From the NCBI RefSeq assembly GCF_006715395.1, contig NZ_VFNC01000002.1, positions 3,472,001 through 3,536,000 of the forward strand: a DNA stretch of 64,000 nt, written 5' to 3'. Under the pieces are notes generated by a model. The model searched no databases. It was not told the origin of the DNA and saw nothing but the letters and a program-made list of their open reading frames with translations. Both the position numbers and the translations under genes were made by a program. This document shows, piece after piece, positions 1 to 8,286 of the stretch. This DNA comes from Streptomyces sp. SLBN-31 (GTDB lineage: Bacteria; Actinomycetota; Actinomycetes; Streptomycetales; Streptomycetaceae). The stretch's first letter is position 1; each line of letters starts with the position of its first letter.

Positions 1-593
1 TGCATCGACATCAGGCTGTCCACACCGCGCTCGCTGTGGGCGAAGCCCAGGACCGCCACGACGGCCGCCGCGATGACCTCCAGGACCAGGAAGACGCCGG
101 TGATCCAGGCGTTGGCGCGCAGGTCGAGCAGACCGGCGAGGGTGGCCAGCAGCATCACGCCGGCCCCCGCGATCGACGGGTCTAGGTGGACGACCGGGGC
201 GAGGTAGTCCGCGGTGCCCATGGCGATCACCGGCGGGACGATCATGACCACCAGCAGCGACAGGACGAAGACCAGCCAGCCCGCGAGTCGGCCGGCCATC
301 GTCGAGACCATCGCGTACTCGCCGCCCGCGCTGGGGATGAGGGTGCCCAGCTCGGAGTAGCAGAACGCCACGGCGATACAGAGGAGGGAGCCGATGGCGA
401 TCGTCAGGGCGGTGGCGGTGCCGAGGGTCCCGAACAGGTCGGGGACGACCACGAAGAGGGTGGAGGCGGGGGTGACGCAGGAGAGGGTGAGGAGGGTTCC
501 GCCGACGATCCCGATGGAGCGTTTGAGCGCCTTGGGGTTGCTGTCCGTTGCCTCTGGGACGGCGGTGTCGACAGGGCGGAGCGTATCGGTCAT
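1..593 (-). CDS. APC-family amino acid permease, N-terminal part (cut by window edge)
   Basis: The first 197 codons of a leftward gene whose 3' end lies outside the window. The protein starts MTDTLRPVDT and then shows five or more hydrophobic segments. The first is near residues 27-48, and a GGEYAMVSTMAGRLAG stretch of the kind found after TM2 of amino acid-polyamine-organocation transporters lies near residues 88-103. It is probably an inner-membrane amino acid or amine uptake protein; the substrate cannot be read from this part. The ATG at 593 is preceded only by a weak GGAA. The gene has about 200 bp of its own upstream DNA with a perfect palindrome at 687-701, so it is probably transcribed separately from the iol operon, which terminates just upstream. 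Family assignment is good; completeness is unknown. Confidence 0.8.
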   Translation of the reverse strand, partial: MTDTLRPVDTAVPEATDSNPKALKRSIGIVGGTLLTLSCVTPASTLFVVVPDLFGTLGTATALTIAIGSLLCIAVAFCYSELGTLIPSAGGEYAMVSTMAGRLAGWLVFVLSLLVVMIVPPVIAMGTADYLAPVVHLDPSIAGAGVMLLATLAGLLDLRANAWITGVFLVLEVIAAAVVAVLGFAHSERGVDSLMSM

Positions 594-686
594 GAAGCGG
601 TTCCGATCGGCTGGTGCGGATTCCTCCGGCGGCTGGGGTTGCTGCATGGAACCCCGACGAAAACCAGCCCGTCAATACCCGTTTAC

Positions 687-701
687 CTACGGAATCCGTA
701 G
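687..701. promoter_or_regulatory. Perfect 15-bp palindrome upstream of the permease
   Basis: CTACGGA-A-TCCGTAG is an exact inverted repeat in the only non-coding DNA upstream of the permease start at 593. It has the size of a dimeric repressor or GntR-type operator. No regulator gene is adjacent, and no convincing -10/-35 pair was found, so the role is inferred from position and symmetry only. Confidence 0.4.
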
Positions 702-787
702 ATCGGAAGGCCTTTCGATCCCGTATACGTCACTCCACTCCCCTATTTCTTCGATTTTCACCCGTACGGGAACCGCAGCGCGCTCGC

Positions 788-824
788 ACAAAAAAATGGG
801 GCCGTCCGCAGTGCGGACGGCCCC
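788..824 (-). terminator. Rho-independent terminator of the iol operon
   Basis: A perfect 12-bp stem (798-809 with 813-824, 3-nt loop) reads GGGGCCGTCCGC on each arm. Reading leftward it is followed by ATTTTTTTG, a classical U-tract. It lies 12 bp past the mmsA stop codon at 836. Confidence 0.93.
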
Positions 825-835
825 GGGTGCCTCGG

Positions 836-2338
836 TCAGTGGTTGCGCGGGAAGCCGAGGTCGACGCCGGCGGGGGCGTCGGCCGGGTCGGGCCAGCGGG
901 TGGTGACGACCTTGCCGCGGGTGTAGAAGTGCGTGCCGTCGTTGCCGTAGATGTGGTGGTCGCCGAAGAGGGAGTCCTTCCAGCCACCGAAGGAGTGGTA
1001 GCCGACGGGGACCGGGATCGGGACGTTCACGCCGACCATGCCGGCCTCGATCTCCAGCTGGAAGCGGCGGGCGGCGCCGCCGTCCCGGGTGAAGATCGCG
1101 GTGCCGTTGCCGAACGGCGAATTGTTGATGAGGGCCACGCCCTCGTCGTAGGTGTCCACGCGCAGGACGCACAGCACCGGGCCGAAGATCTCGTCCTGGT
1201 ACGCCTTCGCCGAGGTGGGCACCTTGTCCAGCAGGGAGATGCCGATCCAGTGGCCGTCCTCGAAGCCGTCCACGGTGTGGCCGGTGCCGTCCAGGACGAC
1301 CTCGCAGCCCTCGGCGGCGGCACCGGCGACGTAGGAGGCCACCTTGTCGCGGTGGACCTTGGTGATCAGCGGGCCCATCTCGGAGGCCGGGTCGTTGCCC
1401 GGGCCGATCTTGATCTTCTCGGCGCGCTCGCGGATCTTCCCGACGAGCTCGTCGCCGACGGAGCCGACCGCGACGACCGCGGAGATGGCCATGCAGCGCT
1501 CGCCCGCGGAGCCGTAGGCGGCGGAGACGGCGGCGTCGGCGGCGGCGTCGAGGTCGGCGTCCGGCAGGACCAGCATGTGGTTCTTGGCGCCGCCCAGGGC
1601 CTGGACGCGCTTGCCGTTGGCGGAGGCGGTGGTGTGGATGTAGCGGGCGATGGGGGTCGAGCCGACGAAGGAGACGGCCTTGACGTCCGGGTGCTCCAGG
1701 AGGCGGTCGACGGCCACCTTGTCGCCGTGGACGACGTTGAAGACGCCGTCGGGCAGGCCGGCCTCGGCCAGCAGCTCGGCGATCTTGACGGAGGCCGACG
1801 GGTCCTTCTCGCTCGGCTTGAGCACGAAGGTGTTGCCGCAGGCGATGGCGATGGGGAACATCCACATCGGCACCATCGCGGGGAAGTTGAACGGCGTGAT
1901 GCCGGCGACCACGCCCAGCGGCTGGCGGATCGAGGAGACGTCCACGCGGCTGGCGACCTGCGTCGACAGTTCGCCCTTGAGCTGGACGTTGATACCGCAC
2001 GCGAGGTCGACGATCTCCAGGCCGCGGGCGACCTCGCCGAGCGCGTCGGAGTGGACCTTGCCGTGCTCGGCGGTGATCAGCTCGGCGATCGCGTCCCGGT
2101 TGGCGTCCAGGAGCGCCCGGAAACGGAAGAGGATCTCGGTGCGCCTGGCCAGCGAGGACTGGCCCCAGGACAGGTAGGCGTCCTTGGCGGCGGCGACCGC
2201 CGCGTCCACCTCGTCGACCGACGCGAACGCGACCTTCGTCGTTACGGCGCCGGTCGCCGGGTCGGTGACCGGACCGTAGTTCCCCGACGTGCCCTCGGCG
2301 GACTTGCCGCCGATCCAGTGGTTGACGATCTTCGTCAT
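836..2338 (-). CDS. mmsA: CoA-acylating methylmalonate-semialdehyde dehydrogenase (IolA/MmsA)
   Basis: Oxidises malonate semialdehyde or methylmalonate semialdehyde with NAD+ and CoA, the last step of myo-inositol breakdown (to acetyl-CoA) and of valine breakdown (to propionyl-CoA). The 500-residue protein begins MTKIVNHWIGGK and has the full aldehyde dehydrogenase layout: an NAD-binding segment with FNFPAMVPMWMFP and LKPSEKDP, a GGAKNHMLVLPDADLD stretch and a GSAGERCMA motif with the catalytic cysteine near residue 281. The ATG at 2338 follows AAGGAG with 9-nt spacing. A GTG at 2356 overlapping the iolD stop would add six residues, but then the ribosome site would be inside the gene, so the shorter form is preferred. 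Last gene of the iol operon, ending at a strong terminator. Confidence 0.95.
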   Translation of the reverse strand: MTKIVNHWIGGKSAEGTSGNYGPVTDPATGAVTTKVAFASVDEVDAAVAAAKDAYLSWGQSSLARRTEILFRFRALLDANRDAIAELITAEHGKVHSDALGEVARGLEIVDLACGINVQLKGELSTQVASRVDVSSIRQPLGVVAGITPFNFPAMVPMWMFPIAIACGNTFVLKPSEKDPSASVKIAELLAEAGLPDGVFNVVHGDKVAVDRLLEHPDVKAVSFVGSTPIARYIHTTASANGKRVQALGGAKNHMLVLPDADLDAAADAAVSAAYGSAGERCMAISAVVAVGSVGDELVGKIRERAEKIKIGPGNDPASEMGPLITKVHRDKVASYVAGAAAEGCEVVLDGTGHTVDGFEDGHWIGISLLDKVPTSAKAYQDEIFGPVLCVLRVDTYDEGVALINNSPFGNGTAIFTRDGGAARRFQLEIEAGMVGVNVPIPVPVGYHSFGGWKDSLFGDHHIYGNDGTHFYTRGKVVTTRWPDPADAPAGVDLGFPRNH

Positions 2339-2352
2339 GCCCAGATACTCCT

Positions 2353-4245
2353 TCACAGATGGCGGCGTCGGGTGGAGACGTGCCGTTCGTACAGCTCACG
2401 TGCCTTGACCGCCGACGGCCGGGTCGCGGTCTCGGCCACAGGAACATCCCACCAGGCCTGCGCCGGGGGCGCGCCCGACACTGTGTCTGCCGTTTCGGTC
2501 TCGACGTAGACACATGTGGGAGTGTCGGCGGCCCGGGCCTCGGCGAGCGCGTCCCGCAGGTCGCTCACGGTCTTGGCGCGCAGCACGCGCATGCCCAGGC
2601 TGGCCGCGTTGGCGGCGAGGTCGACGGGCAGCGGGGCGCCCGTGCAGGTGCCGTCGTCGGACCGGAAGCGGTAGGCCGTGCCGAAGCGCTCGCCGCCGAC
2701 CGACTCGGACAGACCGCCGATGGAGGCGTAGCCGTGGTTCTGGATCAGCAGGACCTTGATCGCCACGCCTTCCTGCACGGCCGTCACGATCTCCGTCGGC
2801 ATCATCAGGTAGGTGCCGTCGCCGACCAGGGCCCAGACGGGACGCTCGGGCGCCGCCATTTTCACGCCGATCGCGGCCGGGATCTCGTAGCCCATGCAGG
2901 AGTAGCCGTACTCCAGGTGGTACTGGTCGCTCGAGCGGGCCCGCCACAGTTTGTGCAGGTCGCCGGGGAGGGAGCCGGCCGCGTTGATGACGATGTCCGA
3001 TTCGTCGACGATCGCGTCCAGCGCGCCCAGCACCTGCGGCTGGGTCGGCCGTACGTCCGGCTCGTCGGCCTCGTAGCAGGCGTCGACGCGCTGCTCCCAG
3101 CGCTCCTTGTCCTCGGTGTACTCGGCGACGTAGGAGGCGGCGACCCGGTGGCCGTGCATCTCAAGCGCGGCGGTCAGCTCCTGCAGGCCCGAACGGGCGT
3201 CCGCGATCAGCGGCAGGCCGGCGAGCTTGTGGCCGTCGAAGGGCGCGATGTTGAGGTTGAGGAAGCGGACGCCCTCGCCGGTGAAGAGGGTGCCGGAGGC
3301 CGTGGTGAAGTCGGTGTAGCGGGTGCCGACGCCGATCACCAGGTCGGCGGTGCGGGCGAGTTCGTCCGCGGTGGCGGTGCCGGTGTGGCCGATCCCGCCG
3401 ACGTCCTGGGGGTGGTCGTGGCGCAGGGAGCCCTTGCCTGCCTGGGTGGAGGCGACCGGTATGCCGGTGGTCTCGGCGAACTCGGCGAGTGCCGCCTCGG
3501 CGCGGCTGTGGTGGACGCCGCCGCCGGCGATCACCAGCGGCCTGCGCGCGTTCCTGATCGCGGTCACGGCCTCGGCGAGCTCGGTGGGATCGGCGCCCGG
3601 GCGCCGTACGACCCAGGTGCGCTCGGCGAAGAACTCCTCGGGCCAGTCGTAGGCCTCGGCCTGGACGTCCTGCGGGAGGGCAAGGGTCACGGCGCCGGTC
3701 TCGACCGGGTCGGTCAGGACGCGCATGGCGTTCAGGGCCGACGGGATCAGCGCCTCGGGGCGGGTGATCCGGTCGAAGTACTTCGACACCGGGCGCAGGC
3801 AGTCGTTGACCGACACATCGCCCGCGTACGGGACTTCGAGCTGTTGCAGCACCGGGTCGGCGGGGCGGCCGGCGAAGACGTCGCCGGGCAGGAGCAGGAC
3901 CGGGAGGTGGTTGATCGTGGCCAGGGCGGCGCCGGTGACCAGGTTGGTGGCGCCCGGGCCGATGGAGGTCGTCACCGCGTGGGTGGACAGCCGGCCCGAC
4001 TGGCGGGCGTAGCCGACGGCCGCGTGCACCATGGCCTGTTCGTTGCGGCCCTGGTGGTACGGCATGTGGTCCGCGTACTCGACGAGCGCCTGGCCGATGC
4101 CGGCCACGTTTCCGTGGCCGAAGATGCCCCAGGTCGCGCCGATCAGCCGCTGTCGTACGCCGTCGCGCCGGGTGTACTGCGCGGACAGGAAGCGCACCAG
4201 CGCCTGGGCGACCGTCAGCCTCGTCGTCGAGGTGGTCGGAGTCAT
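2353..4245 (-). CDS. iolD: 3D-(3,5/4)-trihydroxycyclohexane-1,2-dione hydrolase (IolD)
   Basis: Thiamine-diphosphate-dependent enzyme that opens the ring of diketo-inositol to give 5-deoxy-glucuronate. The 630-residue protein has the three-domain TPP-enzyme fold. An N-terminal Pyr-type domain shows YHQGRNEQAMVHAAVGYAR, where the glutamate activates the cofactor. A central domain contains VIAGGGVHHS. The C-terminal PP-type domain has GDGTYLMMPTEIVTA followed by a QNHGYASIGG cofactor loop near residues 495-530. The ATG at 4245 overlaps the iolB stop by 4 bp (ATGA), implying translational coupling. Length matches the family. It sits in the order iolC-barrel-iolB-iolD-mmsA, so the pathway role is secure; the product goes back to IolB. 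Confidence 0.95.
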   Translation of the reverse strand: MTPTTSTTRLTVAQALVRFLSAQYTRRDGVRQRLIGATWGIFGHGNVAGIGQALVEYADHMPYHQGRNEQAMVHAAVGYARQSGRLSTHAVTTSIGPGATNLVTGAALATINHLPVLLLPGDVFAGRPADPVLQQLEVPYAGDVSVNDCLRPVSKYFDRITRPEALIPSALNAMRVLTDPVETGAVTLALPQDVQAEAYDWPEEFFAERTWVVRRPGADPTELAEAVTAIRNARRPLVIAGGGVHHSRAEAALAEFAETTGIPVASTQAGKGSLRHDHPQDVGGIGHTGTATADELARTADLVIGVGTRYTDFTTASGTLFTGEGVRFLNLNIAPFDGHKLAGLPLIADARSGLQELTAALEMHGHRVAASYVAEYTEDKERWEQRVDACYEADEPDVRPTQPQVLGALDAIVDESDIVINAAGSLPGDLHKLWRARSSDQYHLEYGYSCMGYEIPAAIGVKMAAPERPVWALVGDGTYLMMPTEIVTAVQEGVAIKVLLIQNHGYASIGGLSESVGGERFGTAYRFRSDDGTCTGAPLPVDLAANAASLGMRVLRAKTVSDLRDALAEARAADTPTCVYVETETADTVSGAPPAQAWWDVPVAETATRPSAVKARELYERHVSTRRRHL

Positions 4246-5057
4246 CGGTAACCCTCCGTGTGGTCCGGGTGGAAGCAGATCCGCCACTCCCGTGTCCCGC
4301 CCGGCCCCGCCATGACGTTGAGGTAGTACATGTCGTGGCCGGGCTGGGCGATGGACGGGCCGTGCCATCCGTCGGGGACGAGGACGGCGTCGCCGGAGCG
4401 GACCTCGGCGAGGACGTCGGATCCGCCCTCACGGGAGGGAGATACGCGCTGATAGCCGAATCCGTTCGGGCCGTCGATCTCGAAGTAGTAGATCTCCTCC
4501 AACTCCGCTTCGACGCCCGGCCGGTGCTCGTCGTGCTTGTGCGGCGGGTACGAGGACCAGTTGCCGCCGGGGGTGATCACCTCGACGGCGATGAGCTTGT
4601 CGCAGTCGAAGGCGTCGGCGGAGGCGAAGTTACGGACGTGCCGCAACCGGTTGCCGCTGCCGCGCTGTTCGACGGGGACCTCCGGCGCGGGGCCGTAGCG
4701 GGCGGGGAGTCGTCGCTCGCACTTCGCTCCTGCCAGGGCGAAGCGGCCTCCCGCGCCGGAGGCGATCTGGGCCCGGGCGTCACGGGGAACGTACGCGAAG
4801 TCGGTGACCGACGCGAAAACGCTTCCCCTGCCCAGGAGTTGGAACTGTTCGTCAGCCGTTCGCACGGTACATCCGCCTTCCAGCGGAAGCACGATCCACT
4901 CGCTGTCGCCGGTGGCGAACGTGTGTGTCTGCCCCGGCGCCAGTTCGACGACGCGCAGACTGCTGTACTCCCAGCCTGCCCGCTCGGGGCCGATGTCGAG
5001 CACGTGATCGGCGTCGGCGGTGGCGCCCCGCGGAACGTACAGCTCCTTGCTGCTCAT
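4242..5057 (-). CDS. iolB: 5-deoxy-glucuronate isomerase (IolB)
   Basis: Isomerises 5-deoxy-D-glucuronate to 2-deoxy-5-keto-D-gluconate, the substrate of the IolC kinase. The 271-residue protein (MSSKELYVPRGA) is a cupin-type protein. Conserved segments are WSSYPPHKHDEHRPG near residue 168, where histidines bind the metal, EEIYYFEIDGPNGFGYQRV, and VLVPDGWHGPSIAQPGHDMYYLNVMAGP near the C-terminus. The start lies 7 bp after the stop of the upstream barrel gene, and the end overlaps iolD by 4 bp, so it is inside a tightly coupled operon. Length is normal for the family. Confidence 0.95.
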   Translation of the reverse strand: MSSKELYVPRGATADADHVLDIGPERAGWEYSSLRVVELAPGQTHTFATGDSEWIVLPLEGGCTVRTADEQFQLLGRGSVFASVTDFAYVPRDARAQIASGAGGRFALAGAKCERRLPARYGPAPEVPVEQRGSGNRLRHVRNFASADAFDCDKLIAVEVITPGGNWSSYPPHKHDEHRPGVEAELEEIYYFEIDGPNGFGYQRVSPSREGGSDVLAEVRSGDAVLVPDGWHGPSIAQPGHDMYYLNVMAGPGGTREWRICFHPDHTEGYR

Positions 5058-5064
5058 GCGGCCC

Positions 5065-6021
5065 TCACAGCAGTCCTACGGCGGTGTCCACGGCGGCGGC
5101 CACATCGCCGTCCGCCGGGTACAGCAGTGAGCGGCCGACCACCAGGCCGCGCACGGTGGGCAGTTGCAGGGCGCCGCGCCACTTCTCGTACGCGCCGTCC
5201 TGGTCGTCGCCGACCTCGCCGCCCAGCAGCACGGCCGGGAGGGTGGAGGTCTGCATGACCTCGGCCATGTCGTCGGGGTTCTCGGTGACCGGCAGTTTCA
5301 GCCAGGTGTAGGCCGAGGTGCCGCCGAGCCCGGAGGCGATGGCGATGGACCTGGTGACCGCCTCGGCGGACAGGTCGTTCCTGAGCCGGCCCTCGTCCGT
5401 GCGGCGGCTGATGAACGGCTCGACGAACACGGGCAGCCGGCGCGCCGCCATGTCGTCGACGGCGCGGGCGGTGGACTCCAGGGTGGTCAGGGAGCCCGGG
5501 TCGGAGTAGTCGATGCGCAGCAGCAGCTTGCCGGCGTCGAAGCCGAGCCGCTCGATGTCCTCGGCGCGGTGGCCGGTGAAGCGGTCGTCGAGTTCGAAAC
5601 TGGCGCCCTGCAGTCCGCCGCGGTTCATGGAGCCCATGACGACCTTGCCGTCCAGGGCGCCGAGGAGCAGCAGGTCGTCGAGGATGTCGGCGGTCGCGAG
5701 GACGCCGTCGACGCCGGGGCGGGACAGCGCAAGGCAGAGGCGTTCGAGCAGGTCGGCGCGGTTGGCCATGGCGAAGGCGCGGTCGCCGACGCCGAGCGCG
5801 CCGCGGGCCGGGTGGTCGGCTGCGACGATCATCAGCCGGCCGGAGTCGTTCAGCAGCGGGCGGCGGGTGCGGCGGGCGGCGGCCTCGGCGATCGCCTCGG
5901 GGCGCTGGGCGCGCAGCCGGACCAGTTCGCCGACGTCGACGCTGCGCACGGCCGCCGCCGCGCCGGTCGCGCCCACGTCCGTCGCCTCGCCCTCGGTCCC
6001 GCGGACCCGGCCGGCCCTCAC
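5065..6021 (-). CDS. Cgl0158-family (beta/alpha)8-barrel aldolase-like protein
   Basis: A 318-residue aldolase-type barrel of the actinobacterial Cgl0158 family, often labelled deoxyribose-phosphate aldolase. Visible segments include LMIVAADHPARGALG, VMGSMNRGGLQGASFELDDRFTGH, GKLLLRIDYSD (a lysine at the position expected for a class I aldolase), LPVFVEPF and LLGGEVGDDQDGAYEKW. The gene lies directly between iolC and iolB. The pathway needs an aldolase to split 2-deoxy-5-keto-gluconate-6-phosphate into malonate semialdehyde and DHAP, and no iolJ-type gene is present, so the likely inferred role is that aldolase. The GTG at 6021 overlaps the iolC stop (GTGA). A longer frame exists upstream but runs inside iolC and was rejected. 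Confidence 0.8.
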   Translation of the reverse strand: MRAGRVRGTEGEATDVGATGAAAAVRSVDVGELVRLRAQRPEAIAEAAARRTRRPLLNDSGRLMIVAADHPARGALGVGDRAFAMANRADLLERLCLALSRPGVDGVLATADILDDLLLLGALDGKVVMGSMNRGGLQGASFELDDRFTGHRAEDIERLGFDAGKLLLRIDYSDPGSLTTLESTARAVDDMAARRLPVFVEPFISRRTDEGRLRNDLSAEAVTRSIAIASGLGGTSAYTWLKLPVTENPDDMAEVMQTSTLPAVLLGGEVGDDQDGAYEKWRGALQLPTVRGLVVGRSLLYPADGDVAAAVDTAVGLL

Positions 6022-6968
6022 AGCACCGCTCCGGCGGTGAGGGCGGCCTCGATCTCGTCCGCCGTCGGCATGGCCGACGAGCACTCCAGCCGGGAGGCGA
6101 CGATCGCCCCGGCCGCGTTGGCGCGCCGCATGATGGTCTCCAGGTCCCGGCCCGCCAGCAGGCCGTCGCAGAGGGAGCCGCCGAACGCGTCGCCGGCGCC
6201 GAGGCCGTTGAGGACGTTCACCGGGAGCGGGGGCACCTCGGCCGAGTCGCCCTTGCTGTCGACGGCGAGGACGCCCTTGGGGCCCTGCTTGACGACCGCG
6301 AGTTCCACGCCCGCGTCCAGCAGCGCCTCGGCGGCCGCCCGGGGTTCGCGGACACCGGTGGCGACCTCCACCTCGTCGAGGTTGCCGACCGCGACGGTGG
6401 TGTGGCGCAGGGCCTCCTTGTAGAAGGGGCGGGCCGAGGCCGGGTCCGCCCAGAACATGGGGCGCCAGTCGAGGTCGAAGACGGTGGTGCCGGCCTTGGC
6501 GCGGTGGGCGAGCGCCGCCAGCGTCGCCGTACGGCTGGGTTCCTCGCTCAGGCCGGTGCCGGTGACCCAGAAGACGCGGGCCTCGCGGATGGCGTCGAGG
6601 TCCAGGTCGTGGGCGTCGATCTCCAGGTCGGGGGCCTTGGGCCGCCGGTAGAAGTACAGCGGGAAGTCGTCGGGCGGGAAGACCTCGCAGAAGGTGACCG
6701 GCGTGGGCAGGCCCGGCACGGGGGTGACCCAGCGGTCGTCGACGCCGAAGTCCCGCAGCGCTTGATGGAGGTAGGTGCCGAAGGGGTCGTCGCCGGTGCG
6801 GGTGATCACCGCGGTCCTGCGGCCGAGGCGGGCGGCGGCCACCGCGACGTTCGTCGCCGAGCCGCCGAGGAACTTGCCGAAGCTCGTCACCTGCGGCAGC
6901 GGGACGCCGGTCTGCAGTGGATACAGGTCCACTCCGATCCGCCCCATGGTGATCAGGTCGTACGCCAT
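6018..6968 (-). CDS. iolC: 5-dehydro-2-deoxygluconokinase (IolC)
   Basis: PfkB-family sugar kinase that phosphorylates 2-deoxy-5-keto-gluconate. The 316-residue protein opens MAYDLITMGRIGVDLYPLQ and shows the substrate-side signature FLGGSATNVAVAAARLG near residues 35-50. The C-terminal PfkB motif NVLNGLGAGDAFGGSL contains the catalytic aspartate. ATG 6968 is chosen because AAGGG lies 6 nt upstream; an ATG two codons earlier is too close to that site. First gene of the leftward operon. A promoter with TTGACA and TACAAA lies 31-60 bp upstream, beside a divergent gene. Confidence 0.94.
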   Translation of the reverse strand: MAYDLITMGRIGVDLYPLQTGVPLPQVTSFGKFLGGSATNVAVAAARLGRRTAVITRTGDDPFGTYLHQALRDFGVDDRWVTPVPGLPTPVTFCEVFPPDDFPLYFYRRPKAPDLEIDAHDLDLDAIREARVFWVTGTGLSEEPSRTATLAALAHRAKAGTTVFDLDWRPMFWADPASARPFYKEALRHTTVAVGNLDEVEVATGVREPRAAAEALLDAGVELAVVKQGPKGVLAVDSKGDSAEVPPLPVNVLNGLGAGDAFGGSLCDGLLAGRDLETIMRRANAAGAIVASRLECSSAMPTADEIEAALTAGAVL

Positions 6969-6998
6969 CGGCATCCCTTCGTCACGGCTCTCCCCGCG

Positions 6999-7028
6999 TT
7001 TGTAGCCCTGTCCGAGCGACCCTGTCAA
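6999..7028 (-). promoter_or_regulatory. Probable sigma-70-type promoter of the iol operon
   Basis: Reading leftward, TTGACA (7028-7023) is followed after 18 nt by TACAAA (7004-6999), about 30 bp before the iolC ATG. The -35 is consensus and the -10 matches at four of six positions. Confidence 0.55.
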
Positions 7029-7063
7029 TGTTTTGTCCAGACATTCGGACGAGACCTTGACAG
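7022..7063. promoter_or_regulatory. Inverted repeat CTGTCAA/TTGACAG between divergent iol genes
   Basis: Two exact 7-bp arms (7022-7028 and 7057-7063) face each other across 28 bp in the 125-bp gap between iolC and the divergent isomerase. The left arm contains the iolC -35 box. Between the arms lies GTCC-N8-GGAC (7035-7050). This could be a repressor site covering both promoters, or simply two divergent -35 elements; no regulator gene is adjacent. Confidence 0.45.
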
Positions 7064-7093
7064 CGCTTACTCGGGCCGCTGAAGCTGACGGGC

Positions 7094-8011
7094 ATGACGC
7101 CGTTGTCCTCCCAGTCCTCACTGTCCCGCATCCGGATCGGGTCGGCTCCCGACTCGTGGGGTGTGTGGTTCCCCGACGACCCCCGCCAGGTGCCCTGGCA
7201 GCGGTTCCTCGACGAGGTCGCCCAGTCCGGCTACGAGTGGATCGAGCTGGGCCCGTACGGGTACCTGCCGACCGACCCCGCGGTGCTCACCGAGGAGGTG
7301 GACCGGCGGGGGCTGAAGGTCTCCGCGGGCACCGTCTTCACCGGGCTGCACCACGGCGAGGCCGTCTGGGACAAGACCTGGGCGCACGTGGCCGACAACG
7401 CGGTCCTCGCGCAGGCCATGGGCGCGAGGCACCTGGTCGTGATCCCGTCCTTCTGGCGGGACGACAAGACCGGCGAGGTGCTGGAGTCCTCCGAGCTGAC
7501 CCCCGAGCAGTGGGGCAACCTGACCTCACTGACCGAGCGGCTGGGGCAGCGGGTGCGGGAGGAGTACGGCCTGCAGATCGTCGTGCACCCCCACGCGGAC
7601 ACGCACATCGACAGCGAGGAGAACGTCGTCCGGTTCCTGGACGGCACCGACTCGTCCCTGGTCTCGCTGTGCCTGGACACCGGGCACTACGCCTACTGCG
7701 GCGGCGACAGCGTCAAGCTGATCGAGACCTACGGCGAGCGGATCGGGTACCTGCACCTGAAGCAGGTGGACCCGGAGATCCTGGCGGACGTGCGGGCCAA
7801 GGGGACGCCGTTCGGTCCGGCCGTGGCGCAGGGCGTGATGTGCGAGCCGCCGGCCGGAGTGCCCGAGCTGGGGCCCGTGCTGGAGGCGGCCCAGCGGCTG
7901 GACGTGGACCTGTTCGCGATCGTCGAGCAGGACATGTACCCCTGCGAGCCGGACAAGCCGCTGCCCATCGCCCAGCGGACCCGGGCGTTCCTGAGGTCCT
8001 GCGGGGCCTGA
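7094..8011 (+). CDS. Sugar phosphate isomerase/epimerase, IolE/IolH-type TIM barrel
   Basis: A 305-residue xylose-isomerase-like TIM barrel. Its N-terminus carries IGSAPDSWGVWFPDD, as in inositol-locus IolE/IolH-type proteins. Further conserved metal-site segments are GYEWIELGPYGYLP, VVHPHADTHIDSEENV, LCLDTGHYAYCGGD and YLHLKQVD, with His, Asp and Glu residues at barrel strand ends. It is transcribed away from iolC and probably acts on an inosose (dehydration of 2-keto-myo-inositol) or a related intermediate. No myo-inositol dehydrogenase (iolG) is next to it, so upstream steps must be encoded elsewhere. The ATG at 7094 has only a GACGGG-like site just before it, so the start is moderately sure. 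Confidence 0.82.
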   Translation: MTPLSSQSSLSRIRIGSAPDSWGVWFPDDPRQVPWQRFLDEVAQSGYEWIELGPYGYLPTDPAVLTEEVDRRGLKVSAGTVFTGLHHGEAVWDKTWAHVADNAVLAQAMGARHLVVIPSFWRDDKTGEVLESSELTPEQWGNLTSLTERLGQRVREEYGLQIVVHPHADTHIDSEENVVRFLDGTDSSLVSLCLDTGHYAYCGGDSVKLIETYGERIGYLHLKQVDPEILADVRAKGTPFGPAVAQGVMCEPPAGVPELGPVLEAAQRLDVDLFAIVEQDMYPCEPDKPLPIAQRTRAFLRSCGA

Positions 8012-8286
8012 GCCCTGTCGCACCGGGGGCCGCCCTCCGGTCGATGTCAACGCACCGCGCCGAAGCGCCCGCATACGCCCGTGCACCACTCCTGTCACGA
8101 ACGCCTCTGTCGTGTCACACATGTCGCGGGTACGCGGGTCTTGGGTCACACCCGGCGCACAGACCCTGACCGGCTTTCCTGCCACGTCGTTCACCGGGCG
8201 CAGGCTTTGTGATCGCCAGCGCAGCGCCCGGCTCCCCGACGGCCCTCCCCGGCCGCCCCCGCGGTGCGCGCAGGGAGGTGCGACTC
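8012..8286. other. Non-coding gap
   Basis: This 275-bp stretch lies between the isomerase and the small HTH gene. It holds several TGTCAC/GTGACA-like words (for example around 8095-8120 and 8147-8155), which may be regulatory, but no convincing promoter, RNA or terminator could be assigned. Confidence 0.3.

Noticed and set aside
614..2509. Long rightward frame opposite mmsA
   Set aside because: It is the antisense shadow of mmsA; the leftward protein has all aldehyde dehydrogenase motifs, and the rightward one is low-complexity Gly/Val/Asp.
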